64,000 nucleotides of DNA from Jacaranda mimosifolia (lineage: Eukaryota > Streptophyta > Magnoliopsida > Lamiales > Bignoniaceae): NCBI GenBank assembly GCA_018894105.1, contig CM032125.1, forward strand, positions 29,497,032 through 29,561,031, read 5' to 3'. The stretch's first letter is position 1, and each line of letters begins with the position of its first letter. The notes below the pieces were generated by a model. It made no database searches, was not told the origin of the DNA, and was given only the letters and a program-made list of their open reading frames with translations. Shown one piece after another: positions 1 to 11,288 of the stretch. The position numbers and the translations under genes were made by a program.

Positions 1-279
1 TTTGGCTTTTGTGTATACCAAGATAATAAACTACACAAGATACCGTTTGATAATTAGTATTGTGGTTCAATGTTATGTTCATTTTAGTCCTGAACAGCTC
101 TTGGTATTCATAATTACTCTTTGAGAGTTCAGCCTTAAAATTGTCATGGGACTGATCCAATCCTTACTCACATAGATGACTTTTTATTATGAGGTTACTG
201 CAGCACCTCCAACTCGGAAATTCAAGATATACTAGCCATTAAAAACAATGTTTAACCTTAAACTTATGCACGTGGTACT

Positions 280-1654
280 TAGAGGTGTCAAATGGGCCGG
301 GCCAAGCCAGCCCAGTACATTTGATAGATGGCTCACGACAGTCCTGAGCCAAGTCGGGCCAGCTCACGGGCCGTTCACAGTTCGAACCGTGATTGGCTGA
401 AACTTTGAAAATCCAGCTTGGCTCAAAATCAACCAACTATATAGGTGAGCCAATTTATATATGAGCCGGGCTAGGCGGAAAGGTTGGCTCGCGAGTTTTT
501 TTTTTTATTTGAAAATGAATTTAAAATTTTCAAATTTTTATATTTATGTGATTATTAATGTTTTTTTTCCAACACTTATACTTTTTTAAAAGACTTAATA
601 ATTTATACTTATATGATTTTTAATATTTTACAACACTTAAATTTTTTTTAAAATTTAGAAATTTATACTTATATTAATTTTTGTATCAATTATATTTTTC
701 CAAAAACATCACCAAATAAAGTGGTGAGGGGTTTGGCATGAACCCCTCTACCCATCATTAATTTAGAAAAAATAATTATATAGAGTTGGATATGACCAAA
801 CCTCTAAGAGTTTGTTTGCTTACTTTGTATTGCATGATAGATACACAATCTAACTCAATTCCAATATTTGGTTCATTATTAGAAGCTCTTGATACAGTTA
901 TGGCTTGGCATGCATTTAAGGCAAAACTTGGCTTGTGTATCAAGGCCTTAGGGTGTGATATGTTTTCCAACCTAAACTAAAAATAAATTATAGTTTATCG
1001 AATGGGATAATCATGCAAAGCAAACAATCAAAATGGATATTAAGTTATTTAAAATATGCAAACAAATATTAGATAGGATACAGAATAACTCATTATTTAT
1101 CCTAATCATACATATCATGTCTAATCCAAACACACCAAGCAAGCAAGCTCTAAATGAAAGTACATAATAACAACAACAAAAATAAAAAATAAACAACTTT
1201 GTAATATTTAAACATCTAAATATGCCCAATGATAAACTGATTGTTTACTCAAGTGGTCTAAATTGCTCTCGAATTAAGATGCAGTGGTGGATACAGGTTC
1301 ATGCCTTTCTTCATCGTCTTCTTCATATGGAGGCAATATGGTATTCATCATCTCCTAATTTTTTAAAAATTATAATTTATAATTTAAACTAAAAAAGTTA
1401 TTGCAGGATAAGCCGGCTAGCCCGTGAGCCAGCCCACTTAGCCAGCGAGCCAACCTACTAAGCCTACTTGTTTAGCCCACGAGTTGGGCTAGCCTGCAGT
1501 CCTTCACAGTCAGTGGGCCAAGTCGGTCCCGAGTTGCAAAATTCCAACTTGAGATGGGTTTTAAAGTGAGTCGATCCACCCCAGCCCATATTAAAGAATT
1601 AAACAAGCCGAGCTGGGCCTTTTTTTCATTGCCCGGCCCATTTTAACACCTCTA
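280..1654. mobile_element. Non-autonomous hAT element, 1375 bp
   Basis: The ends are inverted: TAGAGGTGTCAAATGGGCCG at the left and its near complement ending ACACCTCTA at the right. The flanks are an 8-bp direct duplication, GTGGTACT (272-279) against GTGGTATT (1655-1662). An 8-bp target duplication and TAGAGGTG-type ends are hAT hallmarks. Both subterminal parts are rich in GGCC/GCCC words, the middle is A+T-rich, and no transposase is encoded. It sits in the 3' part of the Copia relic. Confidence 0.85.
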
Positions 1655-1749
1655 GTGGTATTGTCTACTCATCCTGAGAATAGGATAGATGCTTAGGCCC
1701 TTCCCTTATAGTGCTTGCACTTCAAGTCAAAATAACTTGTTTTTTTCCT

Positions 1750-2470
1750 TTGAACTTATTTCTTAGGATCTCCAATCACATGGGTAAGGTTCTTGTTATG
1801 GTGACTCAATTACTCTATTGGTTTAAGTCTCATTCTCTCAATGATTTGATGACTTGCTCTCTATTTAAACATTTTCTGAACAGATTAGCAATGTTATCCT
1901 TTGGCAAATAGTCAATAGAGATAACTTTAAGCGACTACCTGATGATATTATGTCTACGATGGATATGTCGAGATTTATCATTATACATACTACTTTGTGC
2001 TCTTCCAATTGTAGACTGACTGTCCCAATGAACGAAAATTACTGGCATAGGGTTTGGAATATCTTTGAAAAAATTGTGTAGCGGCTCAACTTCCTCACCT
2101 GCTTTATTCAATGCCATGAACTTAAATTCCATAATCATTCTGGATATGTAGGTTTGTTTGGGGGACTTTCGTAGATGGCTCCTTCTAATGTAAACATGTA
2201 TCCACTTGTGGACTTGGTTTCATTAGAACCTAATATCCAATTTGTGTCACTGTATCCTTCAATTACAACTGGATATCTCGTGTAATATAATCTATAATTT
2301 AAGGTATGTTTCAAATGCCTTAAAACTCTAACTATGGTTGTCCAATGGTCTTGCCTGGAATTGCTAGTCAATTTACTTAGCTTACCAACATTAGACGCTA
2401 TATTGGGTCTCATGCAATTCATAAGATACATGAGGCTCTTAATTCTTCTTGTATAATCAAATTGAGCCTT
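1750..2470 (-). pseudogene. Copia RNase H domain, frameshifted
   Basis: Translated on the minus strand, 2470-2135 gives the RNase H start (SLMYLMNCMRPNIAS, then EGYSDTNW and STSGYMFTL), and 2138-1935 continues with HWDSQSTIGRAQSSMYN and KSRHIHRRHN. These are the familiar Copia RNase H signatures around the catalytic Asp residues. Below 1935 the frame carries on with VISIDYLPKDNIA and a degenerate tail to about 1750. At least two frame breaks separate the pieces, so no protein can be made. It is part of the Copia relic and has no link to the neighbouring genes. Confidence 0.85.
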
Positions 2471-2826
2471 TGTTTTACTCTTATTATTAATAAGCCGTTG
2501 ATTTACGTCTATGGGTGTTTCTACAGGCTACTCTTTGGACTCAAAATTTTTTGTAGCACCTCCTCAATGTACTATGAATATGTTAATGCTATCTCATCAA
2601 ACATCTTGACTCATTTTATTTCAAGGATCACAGCCGCCACTCAAAATTATTACTTAGTAATTTTTTCATCTCTTTAACCACGTCTTTGTTACTTCCTCCT
2701 CTCCTCCACAAACTATCTATACATATATATATATATATATACATATCAATCTTAACCCCAAAGCACAATCAAATCAAAGTCCGAAGAAGATTTGAAGAAC
2801 CCGATTGCATTAATACATCATCGATC

Positions 2827-5768
2827 ATGAGAAGACATCCGAAGAACAACAACATTATTAATGAAGTTCCAACAAATATTGAATCTTTTCCAAATGAATT
2901 GCTGTCTGATATTTTAGCCAGAGTAGCCGCATCTTCCTTCACAGACATGTTCAACGCGAAGTTGAGGTATAATATGTGTGTGTGTGTGTGTGTTCAAAAA
3001 ACATACATTTTTTTGTGAACTTCTACGTATTAAGAATGTAAATGTGGTTCCAATATAGTTGATTTGGGTTTCATTAGTTTTCATTCTTTCAGGTTATGGA
3101 CAGATTTCTCGGACTAGACTGTCTTGTTCCTAATTAGATATATACATATATAATTTTGTTTGTAAAGTTTGGATGGTTAATTTTTGTTGGATCAGAATAT
3201 TAACTACATGAAACAGTGCAATGATATAAAGCATTTAAAGCAATTCAGATTATCAATTGTGAGTTGAAACAGATAATAAAAAAAAGGCATGTTTTTAGCA
3301 AATTATAAATTTAAGTATAATAGGCATAATACGAATTATACATTCAATGTGATCAAGGCATAACAGAATTCATATATTCAAAATGATACGATTTTCAGAA
3401 AAGCCAAAAATTACGTAAAGAATATTTGGATATGAATTATGTGTTTTGAATTATATATTTTGGGAGAATGAGTATTGGGAGGGGTTGGGGAATGTGATAT
3501 ACATTTCTTTATATTTTTCAAAAAAAGTTATCTCAAAAAAAGTTATCTGTGCAGCAGCTTGAAAGCATTATTTGAAGCCGTCAAGCCTAACCTAAGCCAA
3601 ATCCTCAAATTGGGTTTTCTTTCATCCATGTTTTGGAATAGTGATAGTGTTTAAGCTGCGTTTACTACAAATGAGCTGAGCTGGGATCTCATTAGCTTGG
3701 CCCAACCGGGGGGACTGGACGGGGGAAATAGCCATGCTCCGGAGAATTTGGTATGTTTGCTTATGTTTAGAGTGTAGACAAATTCTATTGTAGCAGTCAA
3801 ATCAATATTTTTTTTATTGAATTTTTGGGGTGAAAGTGGAATTGAATAATATTTTTTATTGTAAAAAAAATAATAAAATATATAATATGCATATGTGGTG
3901 ATTAGATATGATTTTTTAATTGTAAAAATAATGATAAAATATTATGATATGTATATGTATGTATATGGGGTTTTTGGTAATAAGTTAATTGATTTCAAGG
4001 GATACTTTGGGATTAATAGTGATTCTTTTGAGAGAAAAGCAAACTATATTTTTGGTTACATTTTGTAAAAACAAAATTGTTTTCCCATTTAAACTATATG
4101 TTTGGTTACATTTTGGGAAAACAAAATTGTTTTACCAAAATGTAACCAAACAAAGCCATAACAAACAAAGGCATCAAAACAATAAGAACATGCAATTAGT
4201 TTACGTAATTTAGATACAAGAAATTAAAGAAACTTGTCTAAAGATCATTTATTGTAATAGAATCAATCAGATGACCAAATCACAGACGAATTCTATTTGT
4301 CTTGAAGAAACGAACGCCTCGACTCACCAGTGCAACGGGTACAACACTGCTCCTCACAAGGTAAGATGGTCCAAAATGATTAGGTGCATTCCTTCTCGTT
4401 CAGTTCGAACGGTAACTCAATTTGCTGAAATCAGGTAGCCGATGCTCAGTTGAAGATAGGGAGATATGAGAGAGGATAAGAGAAAGATTCAATGACCTAA
4501 ACCATCTTTTTGGGTTTTAACTGGCGACCGATCGCTAATTATAAGTTGAATTTTGTCCAAAAATATAAGATTGAGAAAATTCTCCTATGCCCAAAGCTAG
4601 ATCGGGCAGCGACAGCGGCGCACGTGTGATCTAGCTATATGAACCCCCTAATAAACACTTTTAACAAGCATTTATTCTCAAGTTCAATATATATTGGTCC
4701 GCACTTATTTATAAAACTAATGTGGGACAAATTAAAATAACTCTACAACTCCTCCATTTAGTTTTATAAGGCCTAAACTAGTCTCTACTTTATTAAAGTT
4801 TCTATGTGAGACAAAATCAATTCATAGCACTTAACTATTTTTTTCCTCTATTTTTAACTCTATCATTATCTTTGGATTCCAAACTAATTGGCATCCATCC
4901 AAATACAATTTCTCTGTTTTTAAACATGTAATTAAACTAATATAGAGAATTACATTATGCCAATCACAACAATTTCTTCTCTCAACTTCCAGCTGGCGTG
5001 GCTTATAGCATTTGATCATCACTTGTTTTATTTATATGCATGGATTTCAATGTGCATGTAAAATGGAACCAGAGTATATATTATATCTGCTCTCTACTTT
5101 GAATTCTTTTAGATGTTATCTTGTATTAAAAAACTATTTCTTTTTTCTTTTTATTTTCTATTGCAGCTGCAAAACATTAAATAAAATTGCAGAGGATAGA
5201 TACGTCTATCAACTTGCATCTTTAGAGAAGTTTATTGTAGCGCCTTGGTGGCCTTTCAATGAAAAGGAGAAGGCATTTTTGAAGAAGCGCGCAGAATGTG
5301 AAAATTCGGAAGTGACGTATATAAAAGCAGTGGTGAGTTTTTTGCATTTATACATCCCTAAATTCTTGGACACATATTTTAAGATTTTAATATTGCATTT
5401 TTCCAAGTCACTTTTAATATGTACTGGGCAAAATCTATAGCAATATTCATAAAATTTTTCCCTTTTTTTTTTTCGGTTTGGTTTAGGTGAACTATTTTTG
5501 TGGATTAAATATTGTGTTGGCATACCGAAATTTGAAGAAAGCTTTGAAATTAGGCAACATGGAAGCCTTGTATCTCACTTGCATCGTCTTGCTTTTGAGC
5601 AGTAATGATAAACAAAAACACAAAGGGATCAAATTGATCGGTCGAATGGCAAAATCCAAATCCCTTAAGAGAGAAGTGATTCTGTGTCGCAAAAATATAA
5701 AAAGAATCTTGAGAAAAATGTGGATAAATAGTCCGATATTGGAACAACGATCACATAAGCACTGCTGA
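2827..5768 (+). CDS. F-box protein, At2g35280-like (copy A)
   Basis: Three exons, 2827-2966, 5167-5332 and 5487-5768, join in frame to give 195 residues. Exon 1 holds the F-box (about residues 15-47, core IESFPNELLSDILARVAASS), which in this family binds Skp1 in an SCF ubiquitin ligase. Exon 2 holds the conserved DRYVYQ...LEKF...PWWPFNEKEKAFLKK block. Exon 3 holds a TPR/Sel1-like helical stretch (ALKLGNMEALYLTCIVLLLSS). Donors are GTATAA (weak) and GTGAGT; acceptors are TTGCAG and TTTTAG-like. Compared with copy E it ends about 35 residues early, at HKHC-stop, and the lost tail can still be read downstream. Intron 1 is 2.2 kb because of repeats; in E it is 221 bp. It may be functional but shortened, or an early pseudogene. 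The substrate is unknown. Confidence 0.7.
2967..5166 (+). other. Expanded intron 1 of F-box copy A
   Basis: This intron begins with a short GT microsatellite (about 2974-2992). It holds a MITE-like stretch near 3650-4220, with the hairpin at 4101-4150, and then a moderately G+C-richer block (about 4230-4640) that looks like a fragment of an unidentified retroelement, including AATGTGGGAC near 4720. No coding region is recognisable in it. Confidence 0.5.
4101..4150. repeat. Near-perfect 50-bp hairpin
   Basis: TTTGGTTACATTTTGG at 4101-4116 is followed 18 bases later by its exact reverse complement at 4135-4150. The spacer can pair further (AAAAC with GTTTT), leaving a loop of only a few bases. 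A diverged copy of the left arm lies at about 4053-4068. It is probably the end or core of a foldback MITE. Confidence 0.8.
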
Positions 5769-7927
5769 TTGAGTGGGTGGCCACATAAAGAAGATTTAGA
5801 ATGCAAAGCTTGTAGTGCTGATAGAGAACTTAAATGTATTTGTGATGGATAGATATCAAAATATTCAATTAATCATCAGTTCTATAGACCATTAGTTATG
5901 CAAAATCGAGGAAAATGTCCCAAGCCTTCTGATTATGTCCACAGTTTTTTGTGTCGCTTTAATTTGGTTATCAGATGTATGGATATGTCCCATTTGTAGT
6001 TTACGCAGTCATTCTATGTCAACTGCTTTAATGCTTAATCTCTCTGAACTCAGTGCATAATTTTCATAATATTCAATAGCTATCAGATGCAAGGATGTTC
6101 AATTATTTGATACTATGTTAAATCTTCATTTATTTAAAAAAAATAAATTTACGTTCCCTTTTCAATTAATTTTTTTAAACTAAGAAAACAAATTTCAAAA
6201 TTAAAAATTCCATTTAAATGATATAGGAAGGGATGTTTGACTAAAATTTTAGGTCATTTCGCTCAATTTTAGATTGAGGTAATTATGATTATTCTTTCTA
6301 TTATGAAGTGAAACTTTTATGAATTATTTGTCATTATGGTAAATCTTCATTTGCTTTATCATAAATCTTATCTTTCACTTGTAATTAATCATAAATTACA
6401 GAAATATACTTTTAATAAAAATTCAATAAGAAATAATACAGGAAGGGAATGCTTGACCAGAATCAAAATCATTGACTCACTTTTAAAATGAATCTTGAGT
6501 TATTTTCTTATGAAGTAAAATTCTTATTCATTATTTGATATTATGGTAAATCTTCATTTTTGCTTCATCATAAGTCTTACATTCCATTTCTAATTGAATT
6601 TTATAAATTAAGAGAAGATAATTTCAAATTTAAAAAATTTAAAAATTCCATATAAATTAAAGGAATGTCAAAGTAATTTGATCCAATTCTAAAGTGTCGC
6701 AATTTTATATTTTTTTATCATGAAGAAAATTTCTTATTAATTATTTAAATTCAGGATAAATCTTCATTTACTCCATAAATTTAAAACTTTAAAATTCCAT
6801 AAGTAGTAAAATAGGAGAATATAGTTGGCCATAATTGAAGTAATTTTGACTCAATTCTAAAATATAGTAATTTGAATTTTTTTAGGAGAAAATTAGTTTT
6901 CATTATTTAACATCATAGTAAATCTTATTGACTTCATCACAAATCCTAACTTCCATTTCCAATGAAATTTCGTAACGGTAATAAAAGAATGAGCTGTTTA
7001 ACTATTATGGAAGTAATTTTAACTCAATATCCTAAATTGTGGTCATTTTATTTATTTTTTAATTATGAAGAAAAAAACTTTCGTATTTATTTAACATTAT
7101 AGCAAATCCTCAATATTTGCTTCATCATAAATCTTAAATTCCATCTCAATTAACTTTATTAGATAAAGGAAAGATACATTTAATATTTAAAATTTAGAAA
7201 TTCCATGAAAAATAATATGAGGAGATTTTTTAAAATTTATTTATTTATGTTTTAATGGAGTAAATGTTGCAAAAGTTATTACATCATTTAGAACCGATTA
7301 GATTTTCTTTCATATGCTCCAATTAGCTTTTGCAAAAATCAAGAAAAGAAATTTTTAAAATGGTGATGTATTATTACTAAAATTCCACTTTTTAAAATAC
7401 TCATACCATAAAAATTGGATAGAATAGAGAATTCACATGTTGAAAATATAATTTGAATCTTTAAAATCATTGAATGTTATTATTTTCAAGGACTCAAATA
7501 CAATTACGTCTGCCCAATAAGTCACTATGGTAACATAATAAATAGTTCCATTTATTATTTTTGAGATGTAAATTATCAATCCAAAATTCTTGACATCATT
7601 GAATTTTATTATCCTTAAAGACCTCAAATACGGTGACGTGTACCCAATGAGGTGCTATAATAATATAATAAATAGCTTCATTTATTGTTTTTGAGAGGTG
7701 TGTTATTAACCCGGCATTGAGTGGTGGTTGACAGGCAAACTCGAACAACCCCAATGTTTCTATATCTTTTGGGATTAAAGTGAGATTAGAATTCAACCTA
7801 AAAATTTGTGCCAAAAAGAAAATTTTTATATTTACATCAAACTTTACGCTTTGTTTGTATTAAGTTGGAAAGTTCAAAGATGTAAAAAAAATAATACAAT
7901 TCTGAAAAGCGTACCGCAACAATCATC
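5769..7927. other. Intergenic A-B block, duplicated at 50.85-55.12 kb
   Basis: No gene is seen, only A+T-rich DNA with repeated words such as TAAATCTTCATTT. The stretch has a colinear counterpart between F-box copies D and E (50847-51106 plus 52965-55120), showing that the two-gene block was duplicated. The first ~50 bases after the F-box exon keep the old tail coding sequence, and 5905-5960 contains a kinase-like scrap. Confidence 0.7.
5905..5960 (+). pseudogene. Kinase subdomain scrap after F-box copy A
   Basis: The sequence GAAAATGTCCCAAGCCTTCT, then GATTATGTCCACAG, parallels the kinase coding GAAAGTGTCCCAAGCTTCTG, then ATGTCTACAGC (protein KVSQASDVYSF). The equivalent scrap recurs after copy D (about 50988-51030) and, longer, after copy F (57060-57195). 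It is short, so a kinase origin rests mainly on the longer copy at F. Confidence 0.5.
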
Positions 7928-8696
7928 ATGACTAGACATCCCAAAAATATCAATGTTTCGAGCACTGGCACTATTCCGCGTGAATTGGTCTCTAAATTTT
8001 AGGCTAAAGTAGCTACATCTTCATTCGCTGACACGTTCAATGCTAAGTTGAGGTACGTTCATTTGAAAAACGTATTTATTTTAGTAAACTTCTGCTATAA
8101 ATGTGGTTTTACAGCTGATTTATTTTCTTTAATTTTGTTTGTTTTGGGTTAGTTTCTTCCACCAGATTTCATGATGTGGTTGAGTTTCAGTGTCATTTGA
8201 TTTATATTATTTAAATGGTCAATTTTCTTCTCTTAACTTCTGGGATGGGCTAGAGTATTGGTAACTTGTATTATAACATGAATGGATTTAATTCAATGTG
8301 AACAAGAAAGGAAGATATGTTTAATATATGTATATCATTTGAATATAATATTATTAGGAAGGAAGAATAGGTATATTTTAATTTAAAGGTAATATAATTT
8401 TTTTTCCCTAAAAGTGCAATTAATTGTATTATTATTATCGAGAAAGAAAAGTTTTTAGGCTTCTTAATCTTTAACATACCATCATTTTGTAATATTAATT
8501 GACTTTTAAAAAACAATTCAGGAAATAGGATATTATTCGGTAATTACTATATACATTGATCTCTAGTTTTTGAATTCTTTTAGTTGTAATACTTGCACCA
8601 GCCCCAATCTCACAAGAATACATAGCAAAGACTACACTGACTTTTTTTTCTATTTTCTATTAAGAGAAAATTGTCAAAAATATGCAAGATACGTAC

Positions 8697-9584
8697 TGAT
8701 GATGGTATGAATTGTTTGGTGGTATGTTGGGCTCTGGCCTAATAAGATCGACCAGAAACAAGGTTTGAAGGAAGTGTTTTGGTGTAATGGGGCCGAGTCC
8801 TGCAATCAATAACAAATGTTAGGTTAGCCTAGGACACACTCTGATGCTCAAGACAGTACTTAATCGACTAGAAGGGAGCGGCAGAGTGAGGGCTTAAGTG
8901 ATAATGAGCATACCTTACTGAAGAGTGACAATAGGGTATTTATAGTCTCTCTTGAGAGGCCAATATGTCAATGATGCCTTTGCTTATACAGGGAGGGCCT
9001 TTGTCGTTACTTGAAGACCTTTAGGTCTTTTTCCTTATATGTACTTCTCCAGGTAGTGCCTGCTCCTGCTCTTTAGGACATGGCAATATAGTGGAGGCAC
9101 ACACTACTGTGGTTCTGTAGAATGATGGCACAGGAGGAGGCACACACCATTAATATGGAGACACGCCTTCTATTAGAGCATTTAATATGGTAGAGGGGTG
9201 GTTGTGGCGCATTCAATATGATTGTGACTAGTGGTGCGGGACTACTCTGTGTTGCTCCGATCGACCTCCTAGGGTTGAGATATTTCCTTTGCCTGCATGT
9301 CATCTATCCACACTTTGGTCGAGGTGATGGAACTCTATTGGATCTAAATGTCTTTTTGGTTGAGGGTTGAATGGTCATTCTCTAGTTGATCAACCACACT
9401 CTGGTCGATCGGGCAAAGTGTCGATACTCATGCTAACAAAATGGCCCAATGAGGACAAGGGCTTGGTCGATCATTTGGTCGATTGTTAATATGCTATGCC
9501 TGATAGCCAATTATGTTATCTCGTTTCCTATCATTTACCTGGTCGACTATTAGTGGGTTGGGCCTATTGAGCTATCCCATATCA
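8697..9584 (+). repeat. 5' LTR
   Basis: It begins TGATGATGG and ends CCCATATCA. A TATA-like GGTATTTATAG lies near 8935. The 3' quarter matches the truncated copy at 10497-10738 with scattered substitutions, indicating an old insertion. Confidence 0.75.
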
Positions 9585-10039
9585 TGAGTCCTCCCCACTC
9601 TTGAACCTGATCGAGCTATTCGAGGAGAAGAAATAAGGAGTAGCTGACTTGGAAAACTAGAATATGTTCGACTAGGGATTCGATGCATTAACAATCTTTA
9701 AATTTCAAAACTTGACTTAGGTTTCAGCGCATTTAATGCATCAATTACATTGGGCAGTGTAGATACTCAAACGAAGAATGCATAATAATTGCCTAGTAAC
9801 TGTTGAGTTTAACCAATTGACTTACTTGCCAGCTGGGGCCTATGAATAGCGTGGTGAAAAATTTTCATTTGCACTTTTACAGCAATTTGAGAGGTATAGC
9901 TTTGCCAATTTACTGCCCTTTTCATAGTCGAGTTTCTTCTATTCCTGTCATCTATGTAAGTTCCCTTCAATATCAAACATATTTACTCTTCTTTAATTTG
10001 ACCAAAAGTTTTATATTAAATATGTTGAGAGTTTTTGGA

Positions 10040-10500
10040 GAGGATAGCAATAGGGGAGCGATTTTGATGAGACTCGATCGGATGCAGGTTCGACCGAAAG
10101 GGTAGGCGACTCGACCAGTAGGACTAGCGAGCCTTCTAGTGATAGTGCTAGCTCCTCTTGCAGCTTGAGTGATATAAAGGTTGACATTAGAGGTGAGGCA
10201 GGGCCTAGTCGACCTCCCGTGTCTCATGGTAGGTTATTTACTCTTGATCACTATAGTGAGATTATATCTGAGATCAAAGATAGAGATTTAGATTTGATCA
10301 GGTAGTTGTATCACGTTCCTTCAGACTTTGAGTTGATTGTCCCTGGGCTTAGTGATAGGATGCATTGACCTCCGAATAGTTGCCTAACAATTTTTTATGA
10401 TGCCTTTAAGTGTGGGCTTAGGTTTCCTATAGCACAAGCTAGAGTCAACCTGCTAGCAAGTCTCTAGGTTTGCATCACCCAATTGCTCCCAACTGTTGGA
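10040..10500 (+). pseudogene. Putative gypsy-type transposon protein, N-terminal domain
   Basis: The plus frame reads a Ser/Pro-rich stretch (SASSS..., then GEAGPSRPPVS), then LYHVPSDFELIVPGLSDRMH, a stop, and IFYDAFKCGLRFP with LLASL. This is the pattern of the plant 'putative gypsy type transposon' domain (Pfam Transposase_28: P.D.EL..P....R....P....L..DAF..GLRFPL). Three in-frame stops lie within about 80 codons. It is the only coding remnant inside the LTR element. The domain assignment is from memory of the family pattern. Confidence 0.65.
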
Positions 10501-10738
10501 TCCAAATGTCTTTCTGGTTGACGACCAAATAGTCATTCTCGAGTTGATCGACCACACTCTGGTCGACTCGGCAAGATGTTGAAACTCGTGTTGGCAAAAT
10601 GGTCCAATGAGGACTTGGGCCTGATCTATCATTTGGTCGATTGTTAATCGGTTGGGCCTGATAGCTAATTGGGCTATCTCGTTTCCTATTGTTTACCTGG
10701 TTGACTGTTAGTCAGGCCTGTTGGGCAATCCTATATCA
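10497..10738 (+). repeat. Truncated 3' LTR
   Basis: It aligns throughout with 9338-9584, sharing for example TCATTTGGTCGATTGTTAAT, and ends in CTATATCA at the target duplication. About 640 bases of the expected LTR are missing from its 5' side. Confidence 0.75.
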
Positions 10739-10743
10739 TGTAC

Positions 10744-11288
10744 ATACAATGGAGTGCAATAATTGGAAAAAAAATTAAGGGCGATAATTTTTACATAACA
10801 CGATAACCCGACACGAGTTTGACCTAAAAAAATTGGGTTTGGATTGACCCATTTTATGTTTGGGTCTATAAAGTTGATATGAATAAGAACCAAAGAAAAT
10901 GGATTGAGTTGGGCTTAATTTCAGGTTATATGAACAATCCAAAATTTTATTTTGGGTCACATCACAACCTAAACCACCTGAACCAACTCGACTCAACTCG
11001 AATTAAACAAATAAAATTAAAATTTTTTAGGAGTAAAAATATAAAATAACAAAATAAAATCTGAAACTTTTAACTTTAGTAATATCAAAATTACTACTTT
11101 GGTATTTTTCAATTTTATTTATTTTCACAAGCATATGGGGTGGATAATTATAATTTTATATTATTTCTAATTAATGGTTATTTTTGTGTATCCAAGTGGA
11201 TATGAAAGTTGTTTTGGAAAGAGTTGGCAAAACATTGCTTTGATTACTGAATTGTCCTAGCAAATTTTCCTAGACCTTATGCAATGCA
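10744..11288. other. Intron 1 of copy B: word-repetitive sequence
   Basis: After the LTR element the F-box intron resumes briefly. From about 10790 to 11010 there is a stretch of degenerate GGGTT/AACCC words like the subterminal repeats of plant hAT-type elements. No clear partner end was established, although similar words recur at 13430-13570. Confidence 0.4.

Larger units (their letters stand above)
1..2515 (-). mobile_element. Ty1/Copia retrotransposon 3' relic
   Basis: The minus strand reads as the 3' part of a Copia polyprotein (RNase H, about 1750-2470) followed by the non-coding stretch that usually precedes a Copia 3' LTR, which runs on to the window edge. The element is interrupted by the hAT element at 280-1654. 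No LTR, primer site or reverse transcriptase was found; upstream of about 2515 recognisable Copia sequence stops. It is old: stops and frameshifts break the coding part. Confidence 0.8.
8697..10738 (+). mobile_element. Non-autonomous LTR retrotransposon
   Basis: The element starts TG and ends CA, and is flanked by CGTAC (8692-8696) and TGTAC (10739-10743), a 5-bp duplication with one change. The uninterrupted intron in F-box copy C (39475-39560) shows the empty site. The 5' LTR is 8697-9584 (888 bp), ending GCTATCCCATATCA. Its last ~245 bases recur at 10497-10738 as a truncated 3' LTR. The internal part is only about 0.9 kb, with no pol. GGTCGA words are frequent. A related solo LTR in reverse orientation lies at 32987-33711. 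Confidence 0.8.

Noticed and set aside
4230..4800. Cassandra-type TRIM with a 5S rRNA-like promoter in the F-box A intron
   Set aside because: An AATGTGGGAC word was seen, but no 5S-like sequence or paired LTR could be found.
5209..5806. Minus-strand frames of ~104 residues opposite F-box exons 2 and 3
   Set aside because: Antisense of the F-box gene; the plus strand has the conserved domain and splice sites.
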